Positions 1 to 5,491 of a stretch of DNA of 13,636 bases are shown here, piece after piece. Under the pieces are notes generated by a model. The model saw only the letters and a list, made by a program, of their open reading frames with translations, was not told the origin of the DNA and did no database searches. The DNA comes from CAYNEI01 sp964396185. GTDB lineage: Archaea; Thermoplasmatota; SW-10-69-26. Location of the stretch: positions 1-13,636 of the forward strand of contig CAYNEI010000060.1 in assembly GCA_964396185.1 (NCBI GenBank), read 5' to 3'. The number at the start of each line of letters is the position of its first letter. The stretch's first letter is position 1. A program made the position numbers and the translations under genes.

Positions 1-542
1 GCGAGGTCGTAGGCGTCCTTCTTGCGCTCACCGCCGCGATCGCGTTCTTGGATGGCGTACAGCTTCGTCGCGAGCAGGAACTCGAACGAGAGCAGCGGCA
101 CATCGAGTGTATCGGGCGGCGGGTGGTCTTCGATCGGGAAGTGCTGGAACGGGCGGGCCTCGATGTCGGCTGCGTCGAAGTCCCTTGGAGGGTAGTCGTG
201 GATCACGAAGAGGATGCCGTCCGGTGTGAGCGAGCAGAGGTGGATGCCGGGCGCCATCCGCCTGGGTTCGTGGCCTTGCTGCTCCATCCAGGCCGTGACT
301 GTCTCGCCGTCGGCGGTGGTGATGATCTCCAGGTCCGTCGAGTAGCGGCGCAGCTCGACCGGCAGGTAGGATTGCAGGGCCGTGCCGCCGGTCAGGCCCC
401 ACTCGAAGGGTGCTGTGGCGAGCAGGTTGGCCAGGGTGTCCAGGAGCGTGGCGGTGTAGCGTTCCCGCTCGTCGAGGTCGCCTGGGAGTCCTTGCTCCCA
501 CGCCTTCCATGTTGCCAGGTCCAGCTCAAGCCCCCCTTGCAA
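1..542 (-). CDS. AbiEii-type nucleotidyltransferase toxin of TA1, 3' end outside the window
   Basis: This frame is open from the antitoxin stop to the window edge, about 180 residues, and its C-terminus is cut off. It carries the nucleotidyltransferase signature of AbiEii/MenT toxins (DUF1814): TGGTAL near residues 51-56, then RRYSTDLEI near 65-73, giving the GG...R.S.D.(D/E) pattern. The second acidic residue is Glu, not the usual Asp. Near the edge, LLATKLYAI...KKDAYDLA matches the conserved Lys region of the family. Family members transfer nucleotides to RNA; MenT3 blocks tRNA acceptor ends. No ATG or GTG is available, so I chose a TTG at 540-542, which overlaps the antitoxin gene by 17 bp. 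That tight overlap implies translational coupling. The start is uncertain; the family call is firm. Confidence 0.82.
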   Translation of the reverse strand, partial: MQGGLELDLATWKAWEQGLPGDLDERERYTATLLDTLANLLATAPFEWGLTGGTALQSYLPVELRRYSTDLEIITTADGETVTAWMEQQGHEPRRMAPGIHLCSLTPDGILFVIHDYPPRDFDAADIEARPFQHFPIEDHPPPDTLDVPLLSFEFLLATKLYAIQERDRGGERKKDAYDL

Positions 543-1257
543 CCAGAGGTTGGGCGATCGTCTCGAGCGCGTCGTAGCTCAGATGGGGTGGCTCGGTTCT
601 GCGGAAGCGGGGGAACACGTCGCGCCCAGCCATGCGGTTCAGGGTGACGAAGATGCCGGCCAGCTCAGGCCACTCATCGCGTCGGCGCAGCCAGGGCCAG
701 TCCAAGTCGGTTGTCTCTTGGAGGACGGCCTGCAGCGCGAGAGCGAACGTCTCACTCGGCGCGTGTCTGTAGACGTGGACGAGGGCCTCCTCGAGGCGCG
801 CCTCTTCCTCGCGCACGCGGCCTGGGTAGAGGCAGACGGCGTCGTCGTCGGCCTCGTATGCATCCACCAGGACCCTGCGCTCGGGGTGATGCTCCGCCAG
901 GTAGGCCTGGATCTTGGGGATCTTGCCGGTGGGGAGGATGAACTCCAGCGGCCGGGGCCCGGGATAGCGACGCGGGAGCACGCTGAAGCCTGTGGCCTTC
1001 GCACCCATACGCTGGAGCTGCTGGACCAGCGGGTCGCGGGGCTGGGCCTCCCGATCGGCTACGCGCTGGGCCTCGCCTGGGAGCAAGAGCCGGATGAGGC
1101 CGGGACCCGTGGACTCGGCCAGACCTGAGGAGCGGAAGCGGGAGAGGATCACGTGCGCGTTGTTGCGGCTGTAGCCTCGGGCCTCAAGATCGGCTAGGCT
1201 GAGAGTTCTCTCGGGGCGGGACCCGAACTCCCGGTAGAGTTCCAACATCGTCGTCAT
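526..1257 (-). CDS. AbiEi-like winged-helix antitoxin/autorepressor of TA1
   Basis: This 243-residue protein has an N-terminal winged helix at about residues 1-60. LSLADLEARGYSRNNAHVIL looks like the helix-turn-helix, and the following segment (SRFRSSGLAES, GLIRLL) like the recognition helix and wing. The rest is an alpha/beta domain of the AbiEi type, with a conserved-looking stretch around PLEFILPTGKIPKIQAYLAE. It sits directly upstream of, and overlaps, the nucleotidyltransferase toxin, which is the standard antitoxin-toxin order of type IV AbiE systems. Known AbiEi proteins bind repeats at their own promoter; here two near-identical 10-bp palindromes lie between 1261 and 1291. The ATG at 1257 lies about 30 bp after a TATATAA box, which fits a leaderless message. 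Function is inferred from the fold and context. Confidence 0.75.
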   Translation of the reverse strand: MTTMLELYREFGSRPERTLSLADLEARGYSRNNAHVILSRFRSSGLAESTGPGLIRLLLPGEAQRVADREAQPRDPLVQQLQRMGAKATGFSVLPRRYPGPRPLEFILPTGKIPKIQAYLAEHHPERRVLVDAYEADDDAVCLYPGRVREEEARLEEALVHVYRHAPSETFALALQAVLQETTDLDWPWLRRRDEWPELAGIFVTLNRMAGRDVFPRFRRTEPPHLSYDALETIAQPLVARGA

Positions 1258-1260
1258 ATG

Positions 1261-1298
1261 TAGGTACTTATCTTAGACCTGTAAGTACTTATATATTA
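1261..1298 (-). promoter_or_regulatory. TA1 promoter with two overlapping palindromic operators
   Basis: Read on the minus strand, a TATATAA box (1289-1295) lies about 32 bp before the antitoxin ATG. The perfect palindrome TAAGTACTTA (1282-1291) overlaps the box. A near copy, taggtactta, lies at 1261-1270 just before the ATG. The two sites start 21 bp apart, two helical turns, as expected for cooperative binding by an autorepressor. Confidence 0.6.
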
Positions 1299-1548
1299 CG
1301 TTGATAGCCTTTCCGAAGGGATCCACTCGTCGAACGTGCTGGGAAAGACCGCTGTTACGGTATTGGTCCAGCAAGTTGGGTCCCATCCACCTTCGGCCAC
1401 AGGATCCGTAACAGCCCACCCCTTGACGCCCGTGGGGGCCTGGTGTCTCTCCGAGACTCTTGTCTCGTCGAGACAAGAACCGGCTGTTTCGCTCCACTCC
1501 CACCGCAGGGCCTTATGGTCCGGGCACCCGTGCGCGCCAGGAACGCAC
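1299..1548. other. Non-coding gap with two inverted repeats
   Basis: I see no convincing gene here. Two structures stand out. GCTGTTACGG (1351-1360) and CCGTAACAGC (1406-1415) form a perfect 10-bp inverted repeat with a 45-bp loop. CTTGTCTCG-T-CGAGACAAG (1459-1477) is a near-continuous palindrome, preceded by the overlapping GAGAC-tctt-GTCTC (1453-1466). The second lies about 70 bp upstream of the phosphoesterase remnant and may be a leftover operator. The first starts like a tRNA acceptor stem, but no T-arm or anticodon arm is present. Confidence 0.45.
1459..1477. repeat. Perfect inverted repeat, operator-like
   Basis: The nine-base arms CTTGTCTCG and CGAGACAAG are separated by one base. 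An overlapping pair, GAGAC and GTCTC, begins at 1453. No gene with an intact frame starts directly downstream, so the site may be an orphan operator of the decayed module at 1549-1718. Confidence 0.5.
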
Positions 1549-1718
1549 ATGAGAATCCTCGTCGCCGGCGACTTCCACGGGCCCAAGCACCCGACTGCGA
1601 GCAGTGTGCGATCAAAGAGGGCGCCGTGGAGATGCTAGAGACGTTTCTCGACGAGCGGGGCGTGCGCTTCACGCCGGAGACCGGGTGGACGCCTCCTCGC
1701 TGGCAACGTGGAGGGTAG
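1549..1718 (+). pseudogene. Deletion remnant of the two-gene metallophosphoesterase module
   Basis: The first ~38 bases encode MRILVAGDFHGP, the start of a calcineurin-like phosphoesterase, and match the start of the intact gene at 9559 (MRILVTGDFHGP) with about three changes in 32 bases. From about 1588 the sequence jumps to the 3' end of the second phosphoesterase gene (11030-11161). About 127 bases there match with roughly five differences, through the stop codon and into ggtcgcc beyond it. The two parts are out of frame. Relative to the intact module, about 1.43 kb is missing, including every other metal-binding motif. This is a dead relic of a second copy of the module, not a functional gene. 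The homology is visible directly; a single internal deletion is the simplest explanation. Confidence 0.85.
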
Positions 1719-2121
1719 GGTCGCCGGGGCCCCATGTAGATCGGCGAACCATCTCTGTCGAGCCCCAGAACATCGCGAGCGCGTTGATCGTGTGGAGCCC
1801 GGCAACCCATGGGTGGCTGGCACCTGCGAAGTCGTACTGGAGGACGATGGCGCCGAAGATGAGCGCTGGTGCCAGCTTCTGGAAGAGGCTTAGACGACCG
1901 ACTAGGGCAGCCGCGAGGAGCAGCAACGGCAGCGGCTGGAAGACCTCGACGAAGGAGACGTGGCGAGCCAGGTAGGCGCCGTCGGCGAGCACACCTGCTC
2001 CCGCCAGGAACACCTGGAGGCTGATGGCGACCAGGAACGCCCATGCGGCGACGAGGTAGGTTCTGCGGGCGACCGTTCGGATGCGGGATGGAGTCCGCTG
2101 TCGTGAGTGTGTTGGGGTCAT
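1669..2121 (-). CDS. DUF6220-like four-helix membrane protein
   Basis: This 150-residue protein has about four hydrophobic segments, roughly at residues 22-45, 58-75, 80-98 and 108-125. The pattern VFLAGAGVL...ARHVSFVEVFQPLPLLLLAAALVGR...HPWVAGLHTINALAMFW resembles the DUF6220 family of small integral membrane proteins, whose function is unknown. It is the last gene of a leftward operon that starts with an ArsR-type regulator, 38 bp after the preceding small membrane gene. The basic, soluble N-terminus (HSRQRTPSRIRTVARR) should stay in the cytoplasm. The final ~16 residues (from about GDPTLHVASEE onward) are read from the antisense strand of the phosphoesterase remnant, so the natural C-terminus has probably been replaced. 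The family call is by remembered pattern, not by a search. Confidence 0.7.
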   Translation of the reverse strand: MTPTHSRQRTPSRIRTVARRTYLVAAWAFLVAISLQVFLAGAGVLADGAYLARHVSFVEVFQPLPLLLLAAALVGRLSLFQKLAPALIFGAIVLQYDFAGASHPWVAGLHTINALAMFWGSTEMVRRSTWGPGDPTLHVASEEASTRSPA

Positions 2122-2159
2122 GGTTGCACGTCCGGTCGTTGTCGTTCTCGTTCTCGAGG

Positions 2160-2399
2160 TTACTCGCCGTACAGGTTCCGACGGATGGTATCCCGGAGTT
2201 GCTTGCTGCGGGCCAGCGTCTCCTCACGGCGTCGTTGCGTTTCATCCGCGAGGCGCCGTAGGAGATCGAGCTGGGGATCCTCCGGCGGCTTGCGGTCTTC
2301 CCTGAGCCGGGTGTGGAGGCCGATCAGCAGGCCCACGCTGACAGCCGCAAGCGCGAGCAGGATGAGCAGTGGTGTGGCCAGGATCGAGACCATCGTCAC
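2160..2399 (-). CDS. Small single-pass membrane protein with cytoplasmic coiled coil (second of a pair)
   Basis: This 79-residue protein has one hydrophobic helix at about residues 5-28, followed by a charged helical stretch (RRLADETQRRREETLARSKQLRDTI) that should form a coiled coil. I do not recognise a family. Its GTG start overlaps the stop of the upstream gene in a GTGA arrangement of 4 bp, so the two are probably translationally coupled. The upstream gene has the same plan, which suggests the two products pair with each other or with the DUF6220-like protein downstream. Expression should follow the ArsR-type regulator at the head of the operon. Confidence 0.68.
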   Translation of the reverse strand: MTMVSILATPLLILLALAAVSVGLLIGLHTRLREDRKPPEDPQLDLLRRLADETQRRREETLARSKQLRDTIRRNLYGE

Positions 2400-2617
2400 A
2401 CTTCCCGGAGCAGCCGCTCGATGTCCGAGAGCAACCGGTTCGTCTCCTGGGTGGATTCCGCGAGCATCCGTTGGTGGCGAACCGCCTCCTCGGCCAGCGC
2501 CTGGTACTCCTGGCTGGCCTGGGCTCGCTTGGTCTGGACCAGGAAGTAGGTCAGAAGCGTCAGGGCGAGGCCAGCCAGGGAGAAGACCGAGATCACCGCG
2601 GCCACTTCAACGGCCAC
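2396..2617 (-). CDS. Small single-pass membrane protein with coiled coil (first of a pair)
   Basis: This 73-residue protein has an N-terminal membrane helix (about residues 5-27, AVISVFSLAGLALTLLTYFL) and then a long amphipathic helix rich in Glu, Gln and Arg (QEYQALAEEAVRHQRMLAE and onward) that should form a coiled coil facing the cytoplasm. No family is recognised. The GTG start at 2615-2617 lies inside the end of the ArsR-type gene, an 11-bp overlap, and its stop overlaps the next gene by 4 bp. The tight packing on both sides supports this being a real gene despite its size. An alternative in-frame start is another GTG four codons on. Confidence 0.68.
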   Translation of the reverse strand: MAVEVAAVISVFSLAGLALTLLTYFLVQTKRAQASQEYQALAEEAVRHQRMLAESTQETNRLLSDIERLLREV

Positions 2618-2909
2618 CGTCGTTCCCCTCCACGATGTCGGTGATGCTCTCTGGGGTCAGGCGCAAGTCGAATGGTTTCAGCTCCAGGTATCTCATCGCG
2701 GTTCCTCCTTCGGTTTCGCGGTGCCCCTTGACGAGGTCCGCGGCCTCGAGCTTCTCGAGGTGCATGTAGAGCAGGGGCCGACTGATCCCAACGCGTCGGG
2801 CGAGTTCGCTGACGTGGAGGCGTTCCCTGTGCAGCTCTGCGATGATGCGCAACCTGTGCGGGTTGTCGAGCGCGGCCAGGGTGGTCTCCAGGGCTTCGAA
2901 CGGGATCAT
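2607..2909 (-). CDS. ArsR-type winged-helix transcriptional regulator
   Basis: This is a 100-residue winged-helix protein. ALDNPHRLRIIAELHRERLHVSELARRVGISRPLLYMHLEKLEAADLV is the classical ArsR/HTH_20 layout, with the recognition helix in ISRPLLYMHLEKLE. The wing follows (KGHRETEGGTAMRYLEL), and a short C-terminal tail ends in the overlap with the next gene. No Cys or His metal site is visible, so it probably does not sense metals in the classical way. It heads a four-gene leftward operon with two small coiled-coil membrane proteins and a DUF6220-like protein, and probably controls that operon. I chose the ATG at 2909; a GTG at 2930 would add seven residues. A TATTTTG element at 2969-2975 (minus strand) fits either start with a short leader. 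Confidence 0.85.
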   Translation of the reverse strand: MIPFEALETTLAALDNPHRLRIIAELHRERLHVSELARRVGISRPLLYMHLEKLEAADLVKGHRETEGGTAMRYLELKPFDLRLTPESITDIVEGNDGGR

Positions 2910-2968
2910 GCGTCGGCCTCGTTGCTGCACCGACAGGGATCATGTCAAGAATCCCTTACGGTGTAAAC

Positions 2969-2990
2969 AAAATATGACGGGTCTAGTACT
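2969..2990 (-). promoter_or_regulatory. Probable promoter of the ArsR-type operon
   Basis: On the minus strand TATTTTG (2969-2975) predicts a transcript start near 2946. AGTACT, the core of the TA1 operator, occurs just upstream at 2985-2990. A six-base match is weak and could be chance. Confidence 0.4.
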
Positions 2991-3055
2991 TATGTTCTCG
3001 CCCGGGGGCGACTCAACGAGCTCGAAGGGCGTCGCCGTCACGATGCCAAGGCGCG

Positions 3056-3072
3056 GTCGCTCGGGTAGCGAC
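3056..3072 (-). terminator. Hairpin after the phosphotransferase gene
   Basis: GTCGCT-cgggt-AGCGAC is a perfect six-base stem immediately downstream of the stop of the leftward phosphotransferase gene. No T-run follows, so a terminator role is only suggested by position. Confidence 0.3.
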
Positions 3073-3078
3073 GCGCTC

Positions 3079-3984
3079 TCACCTGATCGAGAGCCTCTCC
3101 TCGATCCGCGATCTTACGTCCTCCTCCCGCCGGGAGGCCGGTGGCGAGCGCACGAGCAGGTCGACAAGGTTCACCAGGTCCAGCGTGGCCGCAGCTGTGA
3201 AGGCTGCCTCGTGCTCGTTTCCATCTCCCCAGTACCCCTGGATGAACCCCCGGTGGAACGCCTCCCCTGGATCCCATCGGAAGAGCTGGCCGACGTCCAT
3301 GAGGGCAGGCCCGGCGTAGGCGAACTCCCAATCCAGCACGAGCAACTCGCCATCGGCCGTCCAGTGGAGGTTGGAGGCCTTGAAGTCGCCGTGCAGGAGC
3401 ACCGGCTGCGCCAGCACATCCCCCAGACGGCCAGCGCTCGCGCGGAGGTGGGCCACAGCACGCTCACGAATGGCCGTGTGACCAGTGCCGAGCTCATCGG
3501 AGCCGTCGAGCAGGTGGCCGATGTAGGCCTCCAGCACGTCCGGCATGGCTCGCTCGACCTCCAGCTCACTGGACAGGAGGCCGTGGGCCTCGTAGGTGGT
3601 CTCGTGGATCTCAGCCAGAGCGCGCCCAGCGGCCTCCGCGTGGACCCGCGAAGTCGTCAGAGGTTCGTGCGGGACGTACTCGAGTAAGAGGAAGTCCTCG
3701 CCGACGTCGAGCACCTGGGGCACTCGGAACCGTCGCCAGGATCGTCGGAGGAGCTGTGCCTCGCGGGCAGCCGCTCGGGGCTCGCGTTGGTAGACCCGGA
3801 GGACCTGATCGCCGTCCAGGAGCAGGTTCGTGTTGGCCTGGCCGCCGGAGAGCACCTTGATCTCGTCGGGCACCCGGTCGAGCCTGGCCTCAACAAGCCC
3901 GCGGGGGTCTGGGGCAGGCTGCGCGCGCTGCCAGGCGGTCTCCGGGTTCGGCAGGGGTCCAGGACCGCTGCGATCCGGACCCAT
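3079..3984 (-). CDS. Aminoglycoside phosphotransferase/choline kinase-fold kinase
   Basis: This 301-residue protein belongs to the APH superfamily. LSGGQANTNLLL with VLRVYQ (about residues 45-66) is the N-lobe nucleotide-binding part. LLHGDFKASNLHW (about 196-208) holds the catalytic HGDxxxxN loop with Asp200 and Asn205. VLDWEFAYAGPALMDVGQL (about 216-234) holds the DxE/DFG-equivalent Asp218. All kinase motifs are present, so it should be active, but the substrate (sugar, choline-like, amino acid or antibiotic) cannot be read from sequence. Members of this family are often mislabelled as resistance genes. The ATG lies 9 bp after the stop of a small acidic gene, so the two are probably one transcript. 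The proline-rich N-terminus (residues 1-28) is poorly conserved in style, and a later start is possible. Confidence 0.85.
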   Translation of the reverse strand: MGPDRSGPGPLPNPETAWQRAQPAPDPRGLVEARLDRVPDEIKVLSGGQANTNLLLDGDQVLRVYQREPRAAAREAQLLRRSWRRFRVPQVLDVGEDFLLLEYVPHEPLTTSRVHAEAAGRALAEIHETTYEAHGLLSSELEVERAMPDVLEAYIGHLLDGSDELGTGHTAIRERAVAHLRASAGRLGDVLAQPVLLHGDFKASNLHWTADGELLVLDWEFAYAGPALMDVGQLFRWDPGEAFHRGFIQGYWGDGNEHEAAFTAAATLDLVNLVDLLVRSPPASRREEDVRSRIEERLSIR

Positions 3985-3993
3985 GGCTGCGCC

Positions 3994-4200
3994 TCAGTCC
4001 TCTGCCAGACGCTTGAGGAGCTCCCGGTCCTCCTCCAGTGTCTCCGCCACGAGCCGATCCCACTCGTCGTCCGAGATCCGGTCCAGCGTCGGAGGGAACC
4101 AAAGAACTAGTTGGTTGGAGTCCATGCTGACTGCAGCGAGGTTGGAGAGCCCCTCGAAGCGGATGGATGAGTTACCTTCGACACCGACAAGGTCAGGCAT
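3994..4200 (-). CDS. Small acidic protein of unknown function, between Doc remnant and kinase
   Basis: This 68-residue, strongly acidic protein begins MPDLVGVEGNSSIRFEGL and ends with a helix rich in Asp and Glu (DDEWDRLVAETLEEDRELLK). I do not recognise a family. A TATTTAA element (plus-strand 4233-4239, reading leftward TTAAATA) lies 33 bp upstream of the ATG and 24 bp from an in-frame GTG at 4209, which would add three residues and give a leaderless message. It could be an antitoxin-like or adaptor protein, since it follows a degraded Doc toxin gene. However, it has its own promoter and is co-directional with the kinase gene 9 bp downstream, so a link to the kinase is as likely. Confidence 0.6.
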   Translation of the reverse strand: MPDLVGVEGNSSIRFEGLSNLAAVSMDSNQLVLWFPPTLDRISDDEWDRLVAETLEEDRELLKRLAED

Positions 4201-4230
4201 GGTACTCACACTTCGCAAGTCAACCTCAAC

Positions 4231-4240
4231 TGTATTTAAT
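4231..4240 (-). promoter_or_regulatory. TATA-like element for the small acidic gene
   Basis: Read leftward, ATTAAATACA overlaps the TAA stop of the Doc-like frame. It is placed 24-33 bp before the two possible starts of the small acidic gene, the usual archaeal spacing. Confidence 0.5.
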
Positions 4241-4640
4241 GTTTTTGGAGGCGGTCCTCGATCCATGCGGCGATCTCCTCCTTGCTCGGTCCGTGCTCGC
4301 CTGCGATTCTCCTGCATAGCGCCTCGGCCTCGTCGACCGAGGCGTCGATGGTGAATCCGTTGGCCTTCAGGAAGTTCTTCGCGACCACCCAGCCTGTCCG
4401 CTTGTTCCCTTGCTCGAACGGGTGTCCTCCAACGATGTGATGAAGGAAGGCTGCCGCGGCCTCAGGTAAGCCCCCTAGGCCGAACCGTTCGACTAGTGTC
4501 CCAGTTGCACGTTTCAGCGTGCTCGAGGAGCATGTCCCTGGCCTCCCCGGACCCGCTCCATGAAGCCGTCTCGGATTAAGTGGTCGACGTCCTCCTCCAC
4601 CGCTCGCCGTCCCGGGCAAGACAGAGCACCCGGCGCGCAC
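4236..4640 (-). pseudogene. Fic/Doc-type toxin gene with frameshifts
   Basis: The last ~85 codons (4236 to about 4500) encode a good Doc C-terminus. GLPEAAAAFLHHIVGGHPFEQGNKRTGW contains the HPFxxGNKRTG active-site loop with its catalytic His, followed by VVAKNFLKANGF and a C-terminal helix. Fic/Doc enzymes AMPylate or phosphorylate targets such as EF-Tu. Upstream, protein-like sequence is spread over other frames: EARDMLLEHAETCNWD (about 4498-4545), VEEDVDHLIRDGFMERVRG (about 4544-4600) and ARRVLCLARDGERW (about 4597-4638). No single frame covers them, and the in-frame N-terminus (SGGGGRRPLNPRRLHGAG) does not look like Doc. Either the gene has several frameshifts or the assembly has indels here. 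The leading segments resemble a winged helix, so the ancestor may have been an HTH-Doc protein. Confidence 0.6.
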
Positions 4641-4645
4641 CCCCG

Positions 4646-5416
4646 TCACGATCGCCCGGTCACGCGGGCCAAGGCCTGGCTGACGCGGTCCAGGGTGCCG
4701 GCGGCGAGGAGGCCATCCACGTAGGCCTCCACCGCCTCACCCGTGAAGCGCTCGTGCGCGGCGATCAGTTCCGCGCGCAGGGAGGACTTGACGGCCGCGA
4801 ACGTGGGGCCGTGGTGGTCCCCTGCGCGCCCAGCCCGCTCGACGGCGGCGCCGAGCACCGACGCCTCGCCGGCAGCGCCCGCGCCCGGAACGTGGTGGTG
4901 CGCCCACCCCCTATCGACGAGCTCGCCGCCCGCGCGCTCGACGGCCTCGAGGAAGGCTGGGCCGTGCTCGCACCGGGGTAGGGCCGCCCGGCACAGTTCG
5001 AACTCCGGTGGCGGGAAGTCGACGCCGACGGCGACCTCGGTGAGCGCCATGCGGCTTGCATCCCCCACGACGCGGATGTCTGCGGCGAAGGCGAGCACCG
5101 CGCCACCAGCGATGGCGGGACCGTTCACCGCTGCCACGACGGGGACGGGCGCGGCCACCACAGCCTCGGCCATCCGCACGAACCCGTCGAACAACGAGGC
5201 GAGCTCGCCGCGGTCCAGCGTGGGAAGGGCCTTGAGGTCGAGCCCGGCCGAGAACACGCGATCGTTCCCTACGAGCACGATCGGCTCACCAGACGACACC
5301 GCCTGTTCCCACGGGTCTAGGAAGCCAGACACGAACTCCTGACCCATGGCGTTGACCTTGCCGTCATCCATCCTGAACACGCTGACGCCCTTGGCCGCCG
5401 TCTCGGCGTGGAACAT
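4646..5416 (-). CDS. Enoyl-CoA hydratase/isomerase (crotonase) family protein
   Basis: This 256-residue protein has the usual length for a crotonase. The two oxyanion-hole segments are clear: VFSAGLDLKAL (about residues 54-64) and VNGPAIAGGAVLAFAADIRV (about 97-116). TEVAVGVDFPPPEFELC (about 126-142) covers the region where the catalytic Glu usually lies. Residues 148-200 fit the family less well, but neither alternative frame reads better, so I keep one frame. It would act on acyl-CoA substrates (hydration or double-bond isomerisation) in the cytoplasm. The ATG at 5416 was chosen because the sequence upstream of it does not look coding. The gene is divergent from the MarR-GNAT regulator, 75 bp away, which probably controls it. 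Exact substrate unknown. Confidence 0.85.
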   Translation of the reverse strand: MFHAETAAKGVSVFRMDDGKVNAMGQEFVSGFLDPWEQAVSSGEPIVLVGNDRVFSAGLDLKALPTLDRGELASLFDGFVRMAEAVVAAPVPVVAAVNGPAIAGGAVLAFAADIRVVGDASRMALTEVAVGVDFPPPEFELCRAALPRCEHGPAFLEAVERAGGELVDRGWAHHHVPGAGAAGEASVLGAAVERAGRAGDHHGPTFAAVKSSLRAELIAAHERFTGEAVEAYVDGLLAAGTLDRVSQALARVTGRS

Positions 5417-5491
5417 CGGGCATGAGTGGCCTACCCACCACAAGTACATGCCGGCGTCAACTATTTCTGGGGGCATACCCCCTACCTCGTC
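5417..5491. promoter_or_regulatory. Divergent promoter region between crotonase and MarR-GNAT genes
   Basis: A TATTTC element at 5462-5467 lies 25 bp before the regulator ATG at 5492. Between them GGGGG-cata-CCCCC (5469-5482) forms a perfect inverted repeat at the expected transcript start, a good candidate site for MarR-type binding. For the leftward gene only a weak TACTTG element is visible at 5441-5446. Confidence 0.5.

Noticed and set aside
48..1128. Long plus-strand frames opposite TA1 (48-647 and 550-1128)
   Set aside because: They are antisense to two overlapping genes with clear domain motifs, and they contain no recognisable motif themselves, as is common in GC-rich DNA.
1351..1420. 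tRNA-like start and end: GCTGTTA pairs with TAACAGC followed by a CCA-containing sequence
   Set aside because: The span is only 65 bases, there is no T-arm consensus, and no anticodon arm can be drawn.
2985..2990. AGTACT core of the TA1 operator upstream of the ArsR-type gene, suggesting cross-regulation
   Set aside because: A six-base match in 13.6 kb is expected by chance a few times, and the flanking bases do not match the full 10-bp palindrome well.
3079..3984. Antibiotic resistance gene call for the APH-fold kinase
   Set aside because: The fold is shared by many metabolic kinases, and no residue pattern specific to an aminoglycoside enzyme could be identified.
4785..4990. Compensating frameshift inside the crotonase gene (residues ~148-200)
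   Set aside because: Both other frames give Ser/Arg/Pro-rich or stop-containing sequence; the main frame still reads as plausible protein.
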